From Lachnospiraceae bacterium (GTDB lineage: Bacteria > Bacillota > Clostridia > Lachnospirales > Lachnospiraceae), in the NCBI GenBank assembly GCA_022773965.1, contig JALFNQ010000060.1, forward strand, positions 1 to 35,880: a stretch of 35,880 nucleotides of DNA, written 5' to 3'. The notes under the pieces are model-generated. The model did no database searches. It had not been told where the DNA came from and worked only from the letters and a program-made list of their open reading frames with translations. Positions 23,931-31,715 of the stretch are shown one piece after another (positions within the stretch are counted from its first letter, which is position 1; every line of letters begins with the position of its first letter). A program made the position numbers and the translations under genes.

Positions 23931-24950
23931 ATGAAACTGATCAAAACGGAAGAAGCGATAGGTCACGTACTGTGCCATGATATTACACAGATCATCAAAG
24001 GCGAGACAAAGGATGCGGTATTCCGTAAAGGACACGTAGTGACGGAGAAAGATATTCCCGTGCTTCTGTCTGTTGGAAAGGAGCATCTCTATGTGTGGGA
24101 GAAAGAGGAAGGAATGCTCCATGAGAATGAGGCGGCAGAGATCCTGCGGGAAATCTGTCAGGGGAAAAATATGCATCCGTCAGATGTAAAAGAAGGAAAG
24201 ATCGAGCTGATTGCAGACTGTGACGGAGTGCTAAAGATCAACCGGGAAAAACTGCGTCAGATTAATTCTCTGGGAGAGATGATGATCGCCAGCCGCCATG
24301 GTGATTTTCCTGTCAAAAGAGGAGATAAGATTGCCGGAACCCGGGTGATTCCGTTGGTGATTGCAAATGAAAAGATGGATCAGGCAAAGCATCTGGCCGG
24401 CACGGAACCGATTTTTGATGTGATTCCCTATGTACATAAAAAAGTAGGGATCGTCACGACGGGAAGTGAAGTATATTACCATCGCATTGAGGACAGCTTT
24501 ACCCCGGTGATCAAAGAGAAACTGTCAGAATATGACACGGAGATACTGGGACATATCATCTGTAATGACGAGCATGAAATGATCACGGACGCCATACAGA
24601 CACTGTTAAAAAAAGGCTGTAACATGATCATCTGCACTGGCGGTATGAGTGTGGATCCGGATGACCGGACCCCTCTTGCCATCAAAAATGCAGGGACGAG
24701 GATCGTGAGCTATGGTGCGCCGGTGCTGCCGGGAGCAATGTTTTTGCTGGCTTATTTCGGAGACGATGTACCGATCATAGGGCTTCCCGGGTGCGTGATG
24801 TATGCAAAACGCACGATCTTTGATCTGGTGCTTCCGAGGATCCTGACAGGGGAAGTGATTACAAAAGATGATCTGAACATACTGGGAGAGGGCGGATTAT
24901 GTCTGAACTGTCCGGTCTGCACATTCCCGAATTGCGGATTTGGTAAGTGA
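23931..24950 (+). CDS. Molybdopterin-binding protein (MoeA/MogA-like domain)
   Basis: A 339-residue cytosolic protein of the clostridial molybdopterin-binding family found with XdhC. The MoCF-like domain is visible in VGIVTTGSEVYYHRIEDSF (about residues 170-190) and MIICTGGMSVDPDDRTP; it should bind molybdopterin during cofactor making or maturation of molybdenum hydroxylases. The C-terminus has a cysteine cluster CLNCPVCTFPNCGFGK, unusual for MoeA proteins, that could hold an Fe-S cluster or Zn. RBS CAGGAGGGG before ATG 23931. It is coupled to XdhC, whose open frame overlaps its stop. No molybdenum hydroxylase gene is in the window. Confidence 0.85.
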   Translation: MKLIKTEEAIGHVLCHDITQIIKGETKDAVFRKGHVVTEKDIPVLLSVGKEHLYVWEKEEGMLHENEAAEILREICQGKNMHPSDVKEGKIELIADCDGVLKINREKLRQINSLGEMMIASRHGDFPVKRGDKIAGTRVIPLVIANEKMDQAKHLAGTEPIFDVIPYVHKKVGIVTTGSEVYYHRIEDSFTPVIKEKLSEYDTEILGHIICNDEHEMITDAIQTLLKKGCNMIICTGGMSVDPDDRTPLAIKNAGTRIVSYGAPVLPGAMFLLAYFGDDVPIIGLPGCVMYAKRTIFDLVLPRILTGEVITKDDLNILGEGGLCLNCPVCTFPNCGFGK

Positions 24951-25000
24951 AAAAGATAGGAAACGGGGAAACTTTACAGCAGGGGAAGGATGGCGCACAT

Positions 25001-26041
25001 ATGCAGAGATTATTTGAAGCGATAGAAAAAGTAGAAGCTTGCGAACCGGGAGCTGTCAATCTGGTACTGTCAGCACTGGATGAGGCGCATCTGGGAGAAA
25101 AGGCACTGGTCTCTGGTGGAAAACTGGTGTGGGAAAGCAAAGAGCAGGGATTTTTCTCTGAGAACAGGGATGTGGCAGCTTCTGTTACCGGGAGCGGAAT
25201 CGCACAGATCGCAGGAAGCCGGGTTTTCTGTGATACGCTGGGAAAGGAGAAGCAGATCGTCATCTGCGGCGGTGGTCATGTGGCGATACCGGTGGTGCGG
25301 ATCGGAATCATGATGGGCTGTGAAGTGATTGTTTTGGAAGACCGTCCGACATTTGCGGATCATGCCAGAAGAGCCGGAGCCACGAGGGTGATCTGTGACT
25401 CTTTTGAGGCAGGACTTGATCAGGTAGCCGGAAGTGCAGATACTTATTTTGTGATTGTTACCAGAGGTCACAGATATGATCAGGTTTGTCTGGAAAAGAT
25501 CGTACGAAAAGAACATGCGTATATCGGCATGATCGGAAGCAGACGACGTGTGGCCATGGTGAAGCAGCATCTGATCGAGAGCGGCAGCAGCAAGGAAGTG
25601 CTGGATGCCGTGTATACGCCCATCGGCCTGGACATCGGAGCAGAGTCTCCGGCAGAGATCGCGGTGGCGATCATGGCACAGATCATCGAGGTAAAAAACA
25701 AGAAGAAGCGTACCTATGGCTATTCCAGGGAAATCGTCCAGGCGATCACGGATCAGGATCGCGAGCCCGGACGAAAGGTTCTGGCAACGATTGTAGCCAG
25801 AAAGGGATCCGCGCCTCAAGGCATGGGTGCAAAGATGTTAGTACTTTCAGATGGGAGATGTATCGGGACCATTGGTGGTGGATGTATGGAGGCAGCAGTT
25901 GTTCATAAGGCGCTTCTTATGATCCGAACAGAAACACCGCGTGCGGAGGTCTGTCATGTGGATCTGACAGGAGATGATGCAGAAGATGAAGGAATGGTAT
26001 GCGGAGGTACGGTGGAGGTGCTTTTGGAAGCCATCGGATAG
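25001..26041 (+). CDS. XdhC/CoxI family protein with swapped domain order
   Basis: XdhC-type proteins carry molybdenum cofactor to xanthine dehydrogenase-like enzymes and help its sulfuration. In this 346-residue protein the Rossmann XdhC_C-like part comes first (IVICGGGHVAIPVVRIGIMM, RGHRYDQVCLEKI, YIGMIGSRRRVAMV, GLDIGAESPAEIAVAIMAQI) and the CoxI/XdhC N-domain comes last (VLATIVARKGSAPQGMGAKM, IGTIGGGCMEAAVV, EGMVCGGTVEVLLE). The usual order is the reverse. ATG 25001 has AAGGA 10 bases upstream; a GTG at 24947 overlapping the previous stop would add 18 residues. Partner of the molybdopterin-binding protein. Confidence 0.85.
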   Translation: MQRLFEAIEKVEACEPGAVNLVLSALDEAHLGEKALVSGGKLVWESKEQGFFSENRDVAASVTGSGIAQIAGSRVFCDTLGKEKQIVICGGGHVAIPVVRIGIMMGCEVIVLEDRPTFADHARRAGATRVICDSFEAGLDQVAGSADTYFVIVTRGHRYDQVCLEKIVRKEHAYIGMIGSRRRVAMVKQHLIESGSSKEVLDAVYTPIGLDIGAESPAEIAVAIMAQIIEVKNKKKRTYGYSREIVQAITDQDREPGRKVLATIVARKGSAPQGMGAKMLVLSDGRCIGTIGGGCMEAAVVHKALLMIRTETPRAEVCHVDLTGDDAEDEGMVCGGTVEVLLEAIG

Positions 26042-26055
26042 AAAAGGAGGAGAGC

Positions 26056-26160
26056 TTGTGTATATGTGAATTTAACAAAATGAATAAATTATATGACAGA
26101 CTTGCATTTTTAAATAAAGTGTTGTATGATAGCAGATATGGCAGAAATGCGAGAAAATAG
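26056..26160 (+). CDS. Possible small protein after XdhC (34 residues)
   Basis: A TTG start after a strong RBS (AAAGGAGGAG, 26044-26053) opens a frame containing NKLYDRLAFLNKVLYDSRYG, ending in TAG at 26158 right at the terminator. Basic and amphipathic. It may be a real small protein of the operon or the scrap of a lost gene; a promoter-like pair (TTGCAT/TATGAT, 26102-26130) lies within it. Confidence 0.35.
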   Translation: MCICEFNKMNKLYDRLAFLNKVLYDSRYGRNARK

Positions 26161-26161
26161 A

Positions 26162-26205
26162 CCCTGACTGCGATGGAGCATGTTATTTCGCAATCAGGGT
26201 TTTTG
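26162..26205 (+). terminator. Terminator of the molybdopterin/XdhC operon
   Basis: CCCTGACTGCGA (26162-26173) pairs with TCGCAATCAGGG (26188-26199) with one mismatch, then TTTTT. If the promoter-like pair at 26102-26130 is used, it could also act as an attenuator for citrate synthase. Confidence 0.8.
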
Positions 26206-26261
26206 CAAGTTTTAGAATTAAAAAATTCAAACTGAGGATAATAGATAGGGAGTTGATAAGT

Positions 26262-27635
26262 ATGGATTACCGTGAAATGATGGAACTGGGCGATGAGCTG
26301 GATCAGCAGTTTGACGAATTAGTGAAAAACTGTTTGATTTCGGGAGCAATCGATCAGGGGCTTTATCAGAAATATGATGTAAAGAGAGGTTTGCGTGATG
26401 CAAACGGAAAAGGTGTGTTGACCGGATTGACGGAGATCTCTGATGTGCTGGCAGTGCGTCAGGATGAGAATGGCGTCAGCCATCCGATTGACGGTGAGTT
26501 GTATTTTCAGGGTGTCAATGTCGTAGATCTGATCGGAGGCAATGCGAAAAAGCGTTTTATGTTTGAGGAAGCAACATATCTTTTGCTTTTTGGCAAGCTG
26601 CCGAAAGAGGAGGAACTGGAGAGTTTCATCCGGATCCTGGGCAGTTTGCGGGAGCTTTCCAGCGAGTTTGTGCGTGATGTTATCATGAAATCGCCGCCTG
26701 CAAATCTAATGAATGCGCTGCAAAAATGTATCGTATTGCTGTATTCCTATGATTCTGATCCGGACAACATTGCAGTGGATAATGTGCTACGCCAGTCCCT
26801 GCAGCTGATCGCAAAAATGCCTCTGATGGCAGTCTATTCTTATTATGCCTACCGCCATTTTCGCCTGGAGAAAACATTGCTTGTGCGTCCACCGAGAAAG
26901 GATTTGTCCACCGCCGAAAATATCTTATATATGCTGAGAAAAGACGGCAATTTTACAGATCTGGAAGCCCGTGTGCTGGATGTGGCGCTGGTATTGCACG
27001 CCGAACACGGTGGTGGTAACAATTCTACGTTTACGAACCATGTAGTCACATCTTCCGGTACAGATACATATTCTGCAGTGGCTGCCTCCATGTCATCTTT
27101 AAAGGGACCGAGACATGGTGGTGCGAACCTGAAGGTTATGCAGATGTTTGAGGACTTGCGGGCAAACTGTAATACGTCAGATGAGGATTCGCTGACGGAG
27201 TATCTGACGGCAGTCCTTGATAAAAAAGCATTTGATGGCGCAGGACTGATCTATGGTATGGGACATGCGGTTTATACGGACTCTGATCCAAGAGAGGTTA
27301 TGCTGAAAAAATATGCAAAGCTATTGTCGCAGGCGAAGGGTATGGAACGCGAGTTTGAACTGTATGATACAGTGGAGCGCATCTCAGCAAACCTGATCGC
27401 CCAGCGCAGGCATCTGTTCAAACCAATCTGTGCAAATGTGGATTTTTACAGCGGATTTGTATATACGATGCTTGGTATCCCCACGGAGCTGTTTACACCA
27501 ATCTTTGCGATCGCACGTATCTCCGGCTGGAGTGCACACCGCCTGGAAGAGCTGGTAAATAAAGGAAAGATCATTCGTCCTGCCTACCGTTATGTAGGAG
27601 AGCACAGAGGATATGTGCCTGTGGAGGACAGATAA
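26262..27635 (+). CDS. Citrate synthase
   Basis: A 457-residue cytosolic enzyme condensing oxaloacetate and acetyl-CoA to citrate, needed for 2-oxoglutarate and glutamate in fermenters with an incomplete TCA cycle. Active-site parts are LHAEHGGGNNSTF (first His), YGMGHAVYTDSDPR (second His) and ICANVDFYSGFVY (Asp), with RRHLFKPI and the C-terminal ISGWSAHRLEEL. The first 80 residues are longer than in many bacterial forms. ATG 26262 follows GGGAG by 9 bases; the TTG at 26253 is in the RBS region. It is a single-gene unit between a terminator and the palindromic element at 27663. Confidence 0.94.
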   Translation: MDYREMMELGDELDQQFDELVKNCLISGAIDQGLYQKYDVKRGLRDANGKGVLTGLTEISDVLAVRQDENGVSHPIDGELYFQGVNVVDLIGGNAKKRFMFEEATYLLLFGKLPKEEELESFIRILGSLRELSSEFVRDVIMKSPPANLMNALQKCIVLLYSYDSDPDNIAVDNVLRQSLQLIAKMPLMAVYSYYAYRHFRLEKTLLVRPPRKDLSTAENILYMLRKDGNFTDLEARVLDVALVLHAEHGGGNNSTFTNHVVTSSGTDTYSAVAASMSSLKGPRHGGANLKVMQMFEDLRANCNTSDEDSLTEYLTAVLDKKAFDGAGLIYGMGHAVYTDSDPREVMLKKYAKLLSQAKGMEREFELYDTVERISANLIAQRRHLFKPICANVDFYSGFVYTMLGIPTELFTPIFAIARISGWSAHRLEELVNKGKIIRPAYRYVGEHRGYVPVEDR

Positions 27636-27662
27636 CCAATATAGGACAATATAGACGGCATT

Positions 27663-27813
27663 GGTACCCTGCCAAGACGTTTATGCGACCGGGACGCGCG
27701 GAAATAACATGGTTGTTTTCGTGACAACGGCAGCAGAGAACATCTGATTTTGATGTTACTCTGCTGCCGCCTCGCGTGATTCCCGCGAAGCATAACCGCT
27801 CTGGCAGGGTATC
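27663..27813. repeat. 151-bp imperfect palindrome (possible MITE or structured RNA)
   Basis: Outer arms GGTACCCTGCCA (27663-27674) and TGGCAGGGTATC (27802-27813), middle arms with TTATGC/GCATAA, and an inner perfect stem GGCAGCAGAG (27729-27738) with CTCTGCTGCC (27759-27768), continued by AACATC/GATGTT. The centre of each arm is unpaired. No ORF. It follows citrate synthase and ends at a terminator. Confidence 0.55.
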
Positions 27814-27835
27814 ATGCTGTCATGATGTTTTTTTG
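27811..27835 (+). terminator. Terminator before the GntR operon
   Basis: ATCATG, loop CTGT, CATGAT (27811-27826), then G and seven T. It probably ends the citrate synthase transcript or the palindromic RNA. Confidence 0.65.
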
Positions 27836-27838
27836 TAT

Positions 27839-27888
27839 AACAGTATAAAACAGTTGACAACAGTTATAAACTGTTATATACTGTTAAA
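27839..27888 (+). promoter_or_regulatory. Autoregulated promoter of the GntR-ABC operon
   Basis: TTGACA (27854-27859), a 17-base spacer and TATACT (27877-27882). A palindrome AACAGTTATAAACTGTT (27859-27875) fills the spacer and an outer pair AACAGTAT/ATACTGTT brackets the whole promoter. This fits GntR/YtrA-type operators. Confidence 0.75.
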
Positions 27889-27906
27889 CAGATGGAGGAA
27901 CAACAT

Positions 27907-28275
27907 ATGCATATTATCATCAATCATTCATCCATGACGCCCATCTACGAGCAGATCATGGATCAGATCAAGACGTTGATCGTACATGGTGAGTTGACGG
28001 CGGATACGTGCCTTCCCTCTGTGCGTGCACTGTCAGGAGAACTGAAGATCAGTGCACTGACCGTAAAAAAAGCCTATGACAACCTGGAGTCAGAGGGTTT
28101 TGTGGTCACGGTACATGGAAAGGGTACCTTTGTGTCAGCCGCCAATCAGCAGTTTTTGAAGGAAGAACAGAAAAAAGAGGTGGAACGGGATCTGGAATCG
28201 GCAATCGAAAAAGGGCGCAGATGCGGTCTTTTGGACGAGGAGATCCGGGAACTGTTTGAACTGATGTTAGAGTAA
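27907..28275 (+). CDS. GntR-family (YtrA-type) transcriptional regulator
   Basis: A 122-residue short GntR regulator: winged helix with IYEQIMDQIKTLIVHGEL, CLPSVRALSGELKISALTVK and KAYDNLESEGFVVTVHGKG, then a short helical tail for dimerisation. This subfamily controls neighbouring ABC transporters, often answering cell-envelope stress or antibiotics. ATG 27907 follows GGAGGA; the ATG at 27892 overlaps the RBS. The spacer palindrome in its promoter is the probable operator. It starts the operon GntR-ATPase-permease. Confidence 0.92.
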   Translation: MHIIINHSSMTPIYEQIMDQIKTLIVHGELTADTCLPSVRALSGELKISALTVKKAYDNLESEGFVVTVHGKGTFVSAANQQFLKEEQKKEVERDLESAIEKGRRCGLLDEEIRELFELMLE

Positions 28276-28355
28276 AGGTAAATATGAAAAATGAACCGGC
28301 ATCAGGACTTTGTCACCTGCGGTGGCATCATATGTCAAAACATGGAGGAGTAACA

Positions 28356-29204
28356 ATGCTGAACATCGATCATGTGGTAAAAAATTATGGAGACTTCCGG
28401 CTGTATGTGACAATGGAGGTCAGACCTGGCTGTATCACCGGTCTTGTGGGACGAAACGGAGCGGGAAAGAGCACAACCTTTAAGTCCATTTTGGATCTTG
28501 TCTGCCCGGATGGCGGCAGTGTAAAGGTGTTTGGAACAGACAGCAGACATCTGGGTGCAAAAGAGAGAGAAGATCTGGGCGTGGTATTGTCAGATTCCGG
28601 TTTTAGCGAGTACCTGACAATACGGGATATCGACAGTATTTTAAAGGCAATGTACAAAAAATATGACAGCGGATACTTTTTGGAACAGAGTGCAAGATTA
28701 GGACTTTCCAAAGATAAAAAAGTGAAAGAGTTTTCCACTGGAATGAAGGCGAAGCTCAAACTTTTGGTGGCACTGAGCCATGATGCAAAGCTGCTCATTC
28801 TGGATGAGCCGACGGTGGGACTGGATGTGGCGATGCGGGAGGAACTGCTGGATCTGCTCAGGGCGTACATGGAGGCTGATGATGAACGGGCAATTCTGAT
28901 CAGCTCTCATATCGCCACAGATCTCGAAGGCTTGTGTGATGACATCTATATGATCAACAACGGCTCCATTGTCCTGCACGAGGACACAGATGTGCTGCTG
29001 TCATCTTACGCAGTGCTGAAAATGGATACAGCGCAGTACGAGAGGATTGATAAAAAGTATATTTTGCAGGCAAAGAAGGAAGCCTTTGGTTACAGCTGCC
29101 TGACGAATCAGAAGCATTTTTACGCGGAAAACTATCCGCAGCTCGTTGTGGAGCAGAGCGGTATCGATGATCTGATCTTGTTTATGATAGGAGGGGAAGC
29201 ATAA
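28356..29204 (+). CDS. ABC transporter ATP-binding protein
   Basis: A 282-residue ATPase of the YtrB/BcrA-like type, cytosolic face of an ABC-2 exporter. Walker A GRNGAGKST (about residues 36-44), signature-like FSTGMKAKL (about 129-137), Walker B LLILDEPTVGLD and the switch ISSHIA are present. ATG 28356 follows GGAGGAG; the open frame reaches 28284 but has no RBS there. The stop overlaps the permease ATG (TAATG). Substrate unknown; the GntR partner points to envelope stress or drug resistance. Confidence 0.93.
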   Translation: MLNIDHVVKNYGDFRLYVTMEVRPGCITGLVGRNGAGKSTTFKSILDLVCPDGGSVKVFGTDSRHLGAKEREDLGVVLSDSGFSEYLTIRDIDSILKAMYKKYDSGYFLEQSARLGLSKDKKVKEFSTGMKAKLKLLVALSHDAKLLILDEPTVGLDVAMREELLDLLRAYMEADDERAILISSHIATDLEGLCDDIYMINNGSIVLHEDTDVLLSSYAVLKMDTAQYERIDKKYILQAKKEAFGYSCLTNQKHFYAENYPQLVVEQSGIDDLILFMIGGEA

Positions 29205-29854
29205 TGCGCGGATTACTGGAAAAGGATTTCAGACTGTTAAAGGGGCAGAAAAATTTCTTTTTGATCATACTTGTGATCACGGTTCTCTTGAGTATGAACT
29301 CATCGGACAATTTTGCAGTGACTTACCTGACGTTCATTGCGGGCTTTTTGACGATCAGTTCCTTTGGCTATGATGACAATGGAAATTGCATGCCGTTTTT
29401 GATGACGCTTCCGGTGAGCCGAAAGCTTTATGTGAAGTCAAAATATGTGCTTGGATTTCTTCTCACATTCACAGGCTGGCTTTTGGGTATGACCATTTCT
29501 GTAGTCATTGCGATGGTGAACAAAAATATGCCAGGACCGGAGGATCTGCTGTTTCAGGTTGTATGGGTATTGCTCTGGATGATGGTGCTGGCACTTACGC
29601 TGCCGCCCTTATTTAAATATGGCGCAGAGAAGGGAAGGATGGCGATGCTTGCGATCATGCTCATCCTGATGGCGGTTATTTTCGCTGCTTCCAAGCTTGG
29701 GGAAGAGATGGGATTTGATATCGATGCATCGATAGATGCGCTGTCAGGGCTGGGTACAGTCGCTATTGTAGTCGGAATGGCAGTTATTGTTCTGGTGATG
29801 GTATTGATTTCTTATTCAATTTCTGCGAAAATTGTTCAGAGGAAGGAATATTGA
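29204..29854 (+). CDS. ABC-2 type transporter permease
   Basis: A 216-residue membrane protein with six hydrophobic segments, the first starting near NFFLIILVITVLLS and the last VVGMAVIVLVMVLIS. The cytosolic loop MPFLMTLPVSRKLYVKSKY is the usual coupling motif of these ABC-2 permeases. It overlaps the ATPase gene by one base. Together they form an exporter or membrane-remodelling complex controlled by the GntR protein. Confidence 0.9.
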   Translation: MRGLLEKDFRLLKGQKNFFLIILVITVLLSMNSSDNFAVTYLTFIAGFLTISSFGYDDNGNCMPFLMTLPVSRKLYVKSKYVLGFLLTFTGWLLGMTISVVIAMVNKNMPGPEDLLFQVVWVLLWMMVLALTLPPLFKYGAEKGRMAMLAIMLILMAVIFAASKLGEEMGFDIDASIDALSGLGTVAIVVGMAVIVLVMVLISYSISAKIVQRKEY

Positions 29855-29872
29855 TGCAGATCATAGAGCGTG

Positions 29873-29950
29873 TGTAACTATTCAGAACAGACCGAAGCAT
29901 TTACTGCTGAGGTCGTGAGAACATGATTCAGGAGTGCAAAAATCCCAAGA
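29873..29950. repeat. MITE-like repeat, partial copy C
   Basis: It begins with GTAACTATTCAGA like element D and continues as in element A: stem GACC (29890-29893) with GGTC (29911-29914), an inner AGCA/TGCT stem, then GAACATGATTCAGG and GCAAAAATCCCA. The right half is missing. Confidence 0.6.
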
Positions 29951-29971
29951 AATGTGACTGGAGGAAGAGCA

Positions 29972-30340
29972 TTGAAAAAGATCTTGTTTTATCAGATCAG
30001 AGGCGAAAAGAGAAAGCAATTAAAGCAGATCTGCGGAGCGCTTGATATAGAGATCCTAGTGGTCTCTCCCGCAGAATATGGAGAGCCTGTCGGTGCACTG
30101 ACAGGCTTTCCCGGTATGCGAAAGCAGGGAAAGGCATGTGTGGGAGCGGGTGTGACCGGTGAAATGCTGGTATTTGTGGGCATGGATGATGATGCGCTGG
30201 ATGAATTTCTGACTGTCTGCAAGTTGGAAGGAGTCGCACCCACCTCCTGTAAGGCGATCCTCACGCCGCACAACGCCGGGTGGAGCGGAGAAAAGCTTTA
30301 TGCGGAGCTTGTGAGGGAGCATCAGGCGATGGGAGAATAA
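29972..30340 (+). CDS. DUF3783 family protein
   Basis: A 122-residue cytosolic protein of the DUF3783 family, alpha/beta, with KKILFYQIRGEKRKQLKQIC at the start and LTPHNAGWSGEKLYAELVREH near the end. Function unknown. The start is a TTG at 29972, 6 bases after GGAGGAAG; no in-frame ATG is better. It stands between repeat copy C and the phosphopantetheinyl transferase gene. Confidence 0.8.
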   Translation: MKKILFYQIRGEKRKQLKQICGALDIEILVVSPAEYGEPVGALTGFPGMRKQGKACVGAGVTGEMLVFVGMDDDALDEFLTVCKLEGVAPTSCKAILTPHNAGWSGEKLYAELVREHQAMGE

Positions 30341-30346
30341 TTTTTC

Positions 30347-30376
30347 TTGCCCGAAAGGGGACGTTTGGAGTATAAT
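30347..30376 (+). promoter_or_regulatory. Promoter of the phosphopantetheinyl transferase gene
   Basis: TTGCCC (30347-30352), an 18-base spacer and TATAAT (30371-30376), 45 bases before ATG 30422. Confidence 0.55.
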
Positions 30377-30421
30377 GAGTGAAGAATTGGAAAAGGAACT
30401 GAGAGAGAACTGACTGCGAAA

Positions 30422-31126
30422 ATGGATACGAATATTTTGGGATTTTATGCAAATGTAAAGATGCTGGAGCAGGAGGAAGTCTTCCGGCATTTTTTTTGCA
30501 GTTTATCAAAAGGGCGGCAACAGAAAATAGAGGCGATCAAGGCAGCAGGCGGCAGACGCAGCACGCTGGGGGCATGGACGCTTGTGGATCATGGCCTGCA
30601 GCAGCTGTTTGGGCTGCGCGAGCGGGATGTGACGATCGCCTACGGTGCACACGGGAAACCCTATGTGCAAAATAAGCCCCACATCCATTTTAATCTTTCG
30701 CATTCCGGTGACTATGTGCTTGCAGTCTTTGCACCGACAGAGGTTGGCTGCGACATCCAACAGACCACGCAGGGGACACGAGAGGCACGGATCGCGGCGC
30801 GCTTTTTCACGGAAGCAGAGCAGCAGGCGTTGGCAGCGGGCATGGATTTTTACCGTATCTGGGCGCGTAAGGAGAGCTATATCAAATGCATCGGGGACGG
30901 CATGGCGCGGGATCTGCGGTCATTCTCCGTTGTGGAAGATTTTGCGCAGGCGCAGGGGGATGCCATATCAGAATTACCCGATATTCATGGCTCACAGACA
31001 TATTTTGCGGAACACATCCTGCCGGGCTATGCCATAGCAGTCTGCTATGCAGGCGTAAATGAGATGAAAACAGTGTGGGCTGAGATAGACTTAAGGGAGA
31101 AAAATGATCAATGCAAAGAAATTTGA
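30422..31126 (+). CDS. 4'-phosphopantetheinyl transferase (Sfp/AcpT type)
   Basis: A 234-residue enzyme attaching the CoA-derived phosphopantetheine arm to carrier proteins. Family motifs: ARRSTLGAWTLVDHGL-like N-terminus, HFNLSHSGDYVLAVF, VGCDIQ with the Mg-binding Asp, and YRIWARKESYIKCIGDGMA (W-x-x-KE-x-x-x-K). The RBS upstream of ATG 30422 is weak. No polyketide or peptide synthetase is nearby, so the target is probably ACP or an NRPS elsewhere. Confidence 0.9.
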   Translation: MDTNILGFYANVKMLEQEEVFRHFFCSLSKGRQQKIEAIKAAGGRRSTLGAWTLVDHGLQQLFGLRERDVTIAYGAHGKPYVQNKPHIHFNLSHSGDYVLAVFAPTEVGCDIQQTTQGTREARIAARFFTEAEQQALAAGMDFYRIWARKESYIKCIGDGMARDLRSFSVVEDFAQAQGDAISELPDIHGSQTYFAEHILPGYAIAVCYAGVNEMKTVWAEIDLREKNDQCKEI

Positions 31127-31179
31127 AAAAAAGTTAATTTAAACATTTATCCAAACGAAATAAAAAAGAGGAAAAAATC

Positions 31180-31665
31180 ATGGCAAAACAAAAAGAAGTA
31201 AAGACAAACGCAATGCGTATTTTAGAGCGGATGAAGATTCCGTTTACGCATCTGACTTATGAGTGCAAGGAGTTTGAGGATGGCATCCAAATCGCGGACA
31301 TGCTGGGACTGCCGCACGAGAAGGTATATAAGACGCTGGTGACGGTGGGAGCCAGCAAAAATTATTTTGTGTTCGTCATCCCCATCGAGGCAGAACTGGA
31401 TCTGAAGGCGGCGGCGCGCTCTGTGGGTGAAAAATCTGTGGCGATGATCCATGTGAAGGAAATCAACCAGATCACAGGCTACATCCGCGGCGGATGCACG
31501 GCGATCGGCATGAAAAAGCAGTATGTGACGCGTGTGGACGCTTCGGCTGAGGCACTTGAGACGATCATTGTCAGCGGTGGCAGGATCGGGTCACAGATCG
31601 AGCTTGCCCCGGAAGATTTGCTGCGGGCAGCAGAAGCACAGTATGCGGAGATTACGATGAAATAG
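31180..31665 (+). CDS. ybaK: Cys-tRNA(Pro) deacylase, YbaK/EbsC family
   Basis: A 161-residue cytosolic enzyme that hydrolyses Cys mischarged on tRNA(Pro). Visible: IPFTHLTYECKEF, the VYKTLVT lysine region (conserved K near residue 46), FVIPIEAELDLKAAARSVG, and YIRGGCTAIGMKKQY (the GxxSPxG-like loop). Length is right for the family. RBS AAGAGGA. A strong hairpin terminator follows. Confidence 0.92.
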   Translation: MAKQKEVKTNAMRILERMKIPFTHLTYECKEFEDGIQIADMLGLPHEKVYKTLVTVGASKNYFVFVIPIEAELDLKAAARSVGEKSVAMIHVKEINQITGYIRGGCTAIGMKKQYVTRVDASAEALETIIVSGGRIGSQIELAPEDLLRAAEAQYAEITMK

Positions 31666-31673
31666 TATTAAAA

Positions 31674-31700
31674 AAAGAACACCGGCAACCGGTGTTCTTT
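31674..31700. terminator. Bidirectional terminator between converging genes
   Basis: AAAGAACACCGG (31674-31685), loop CAA, CCGGTGTTCTTT (31689-31700), with A and T runs on each side. It serves both the deacylase gene and the PAP2 gene on the other strand. Confidence 0.9.
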
Positions 31701-31715
31701 TACGTTGCAGGTATA

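Noticed and set aside
25070..25819. 249-codon minus-strand ORF under XdhC
   Set aside because: Antisense shadow of a conserved protein.
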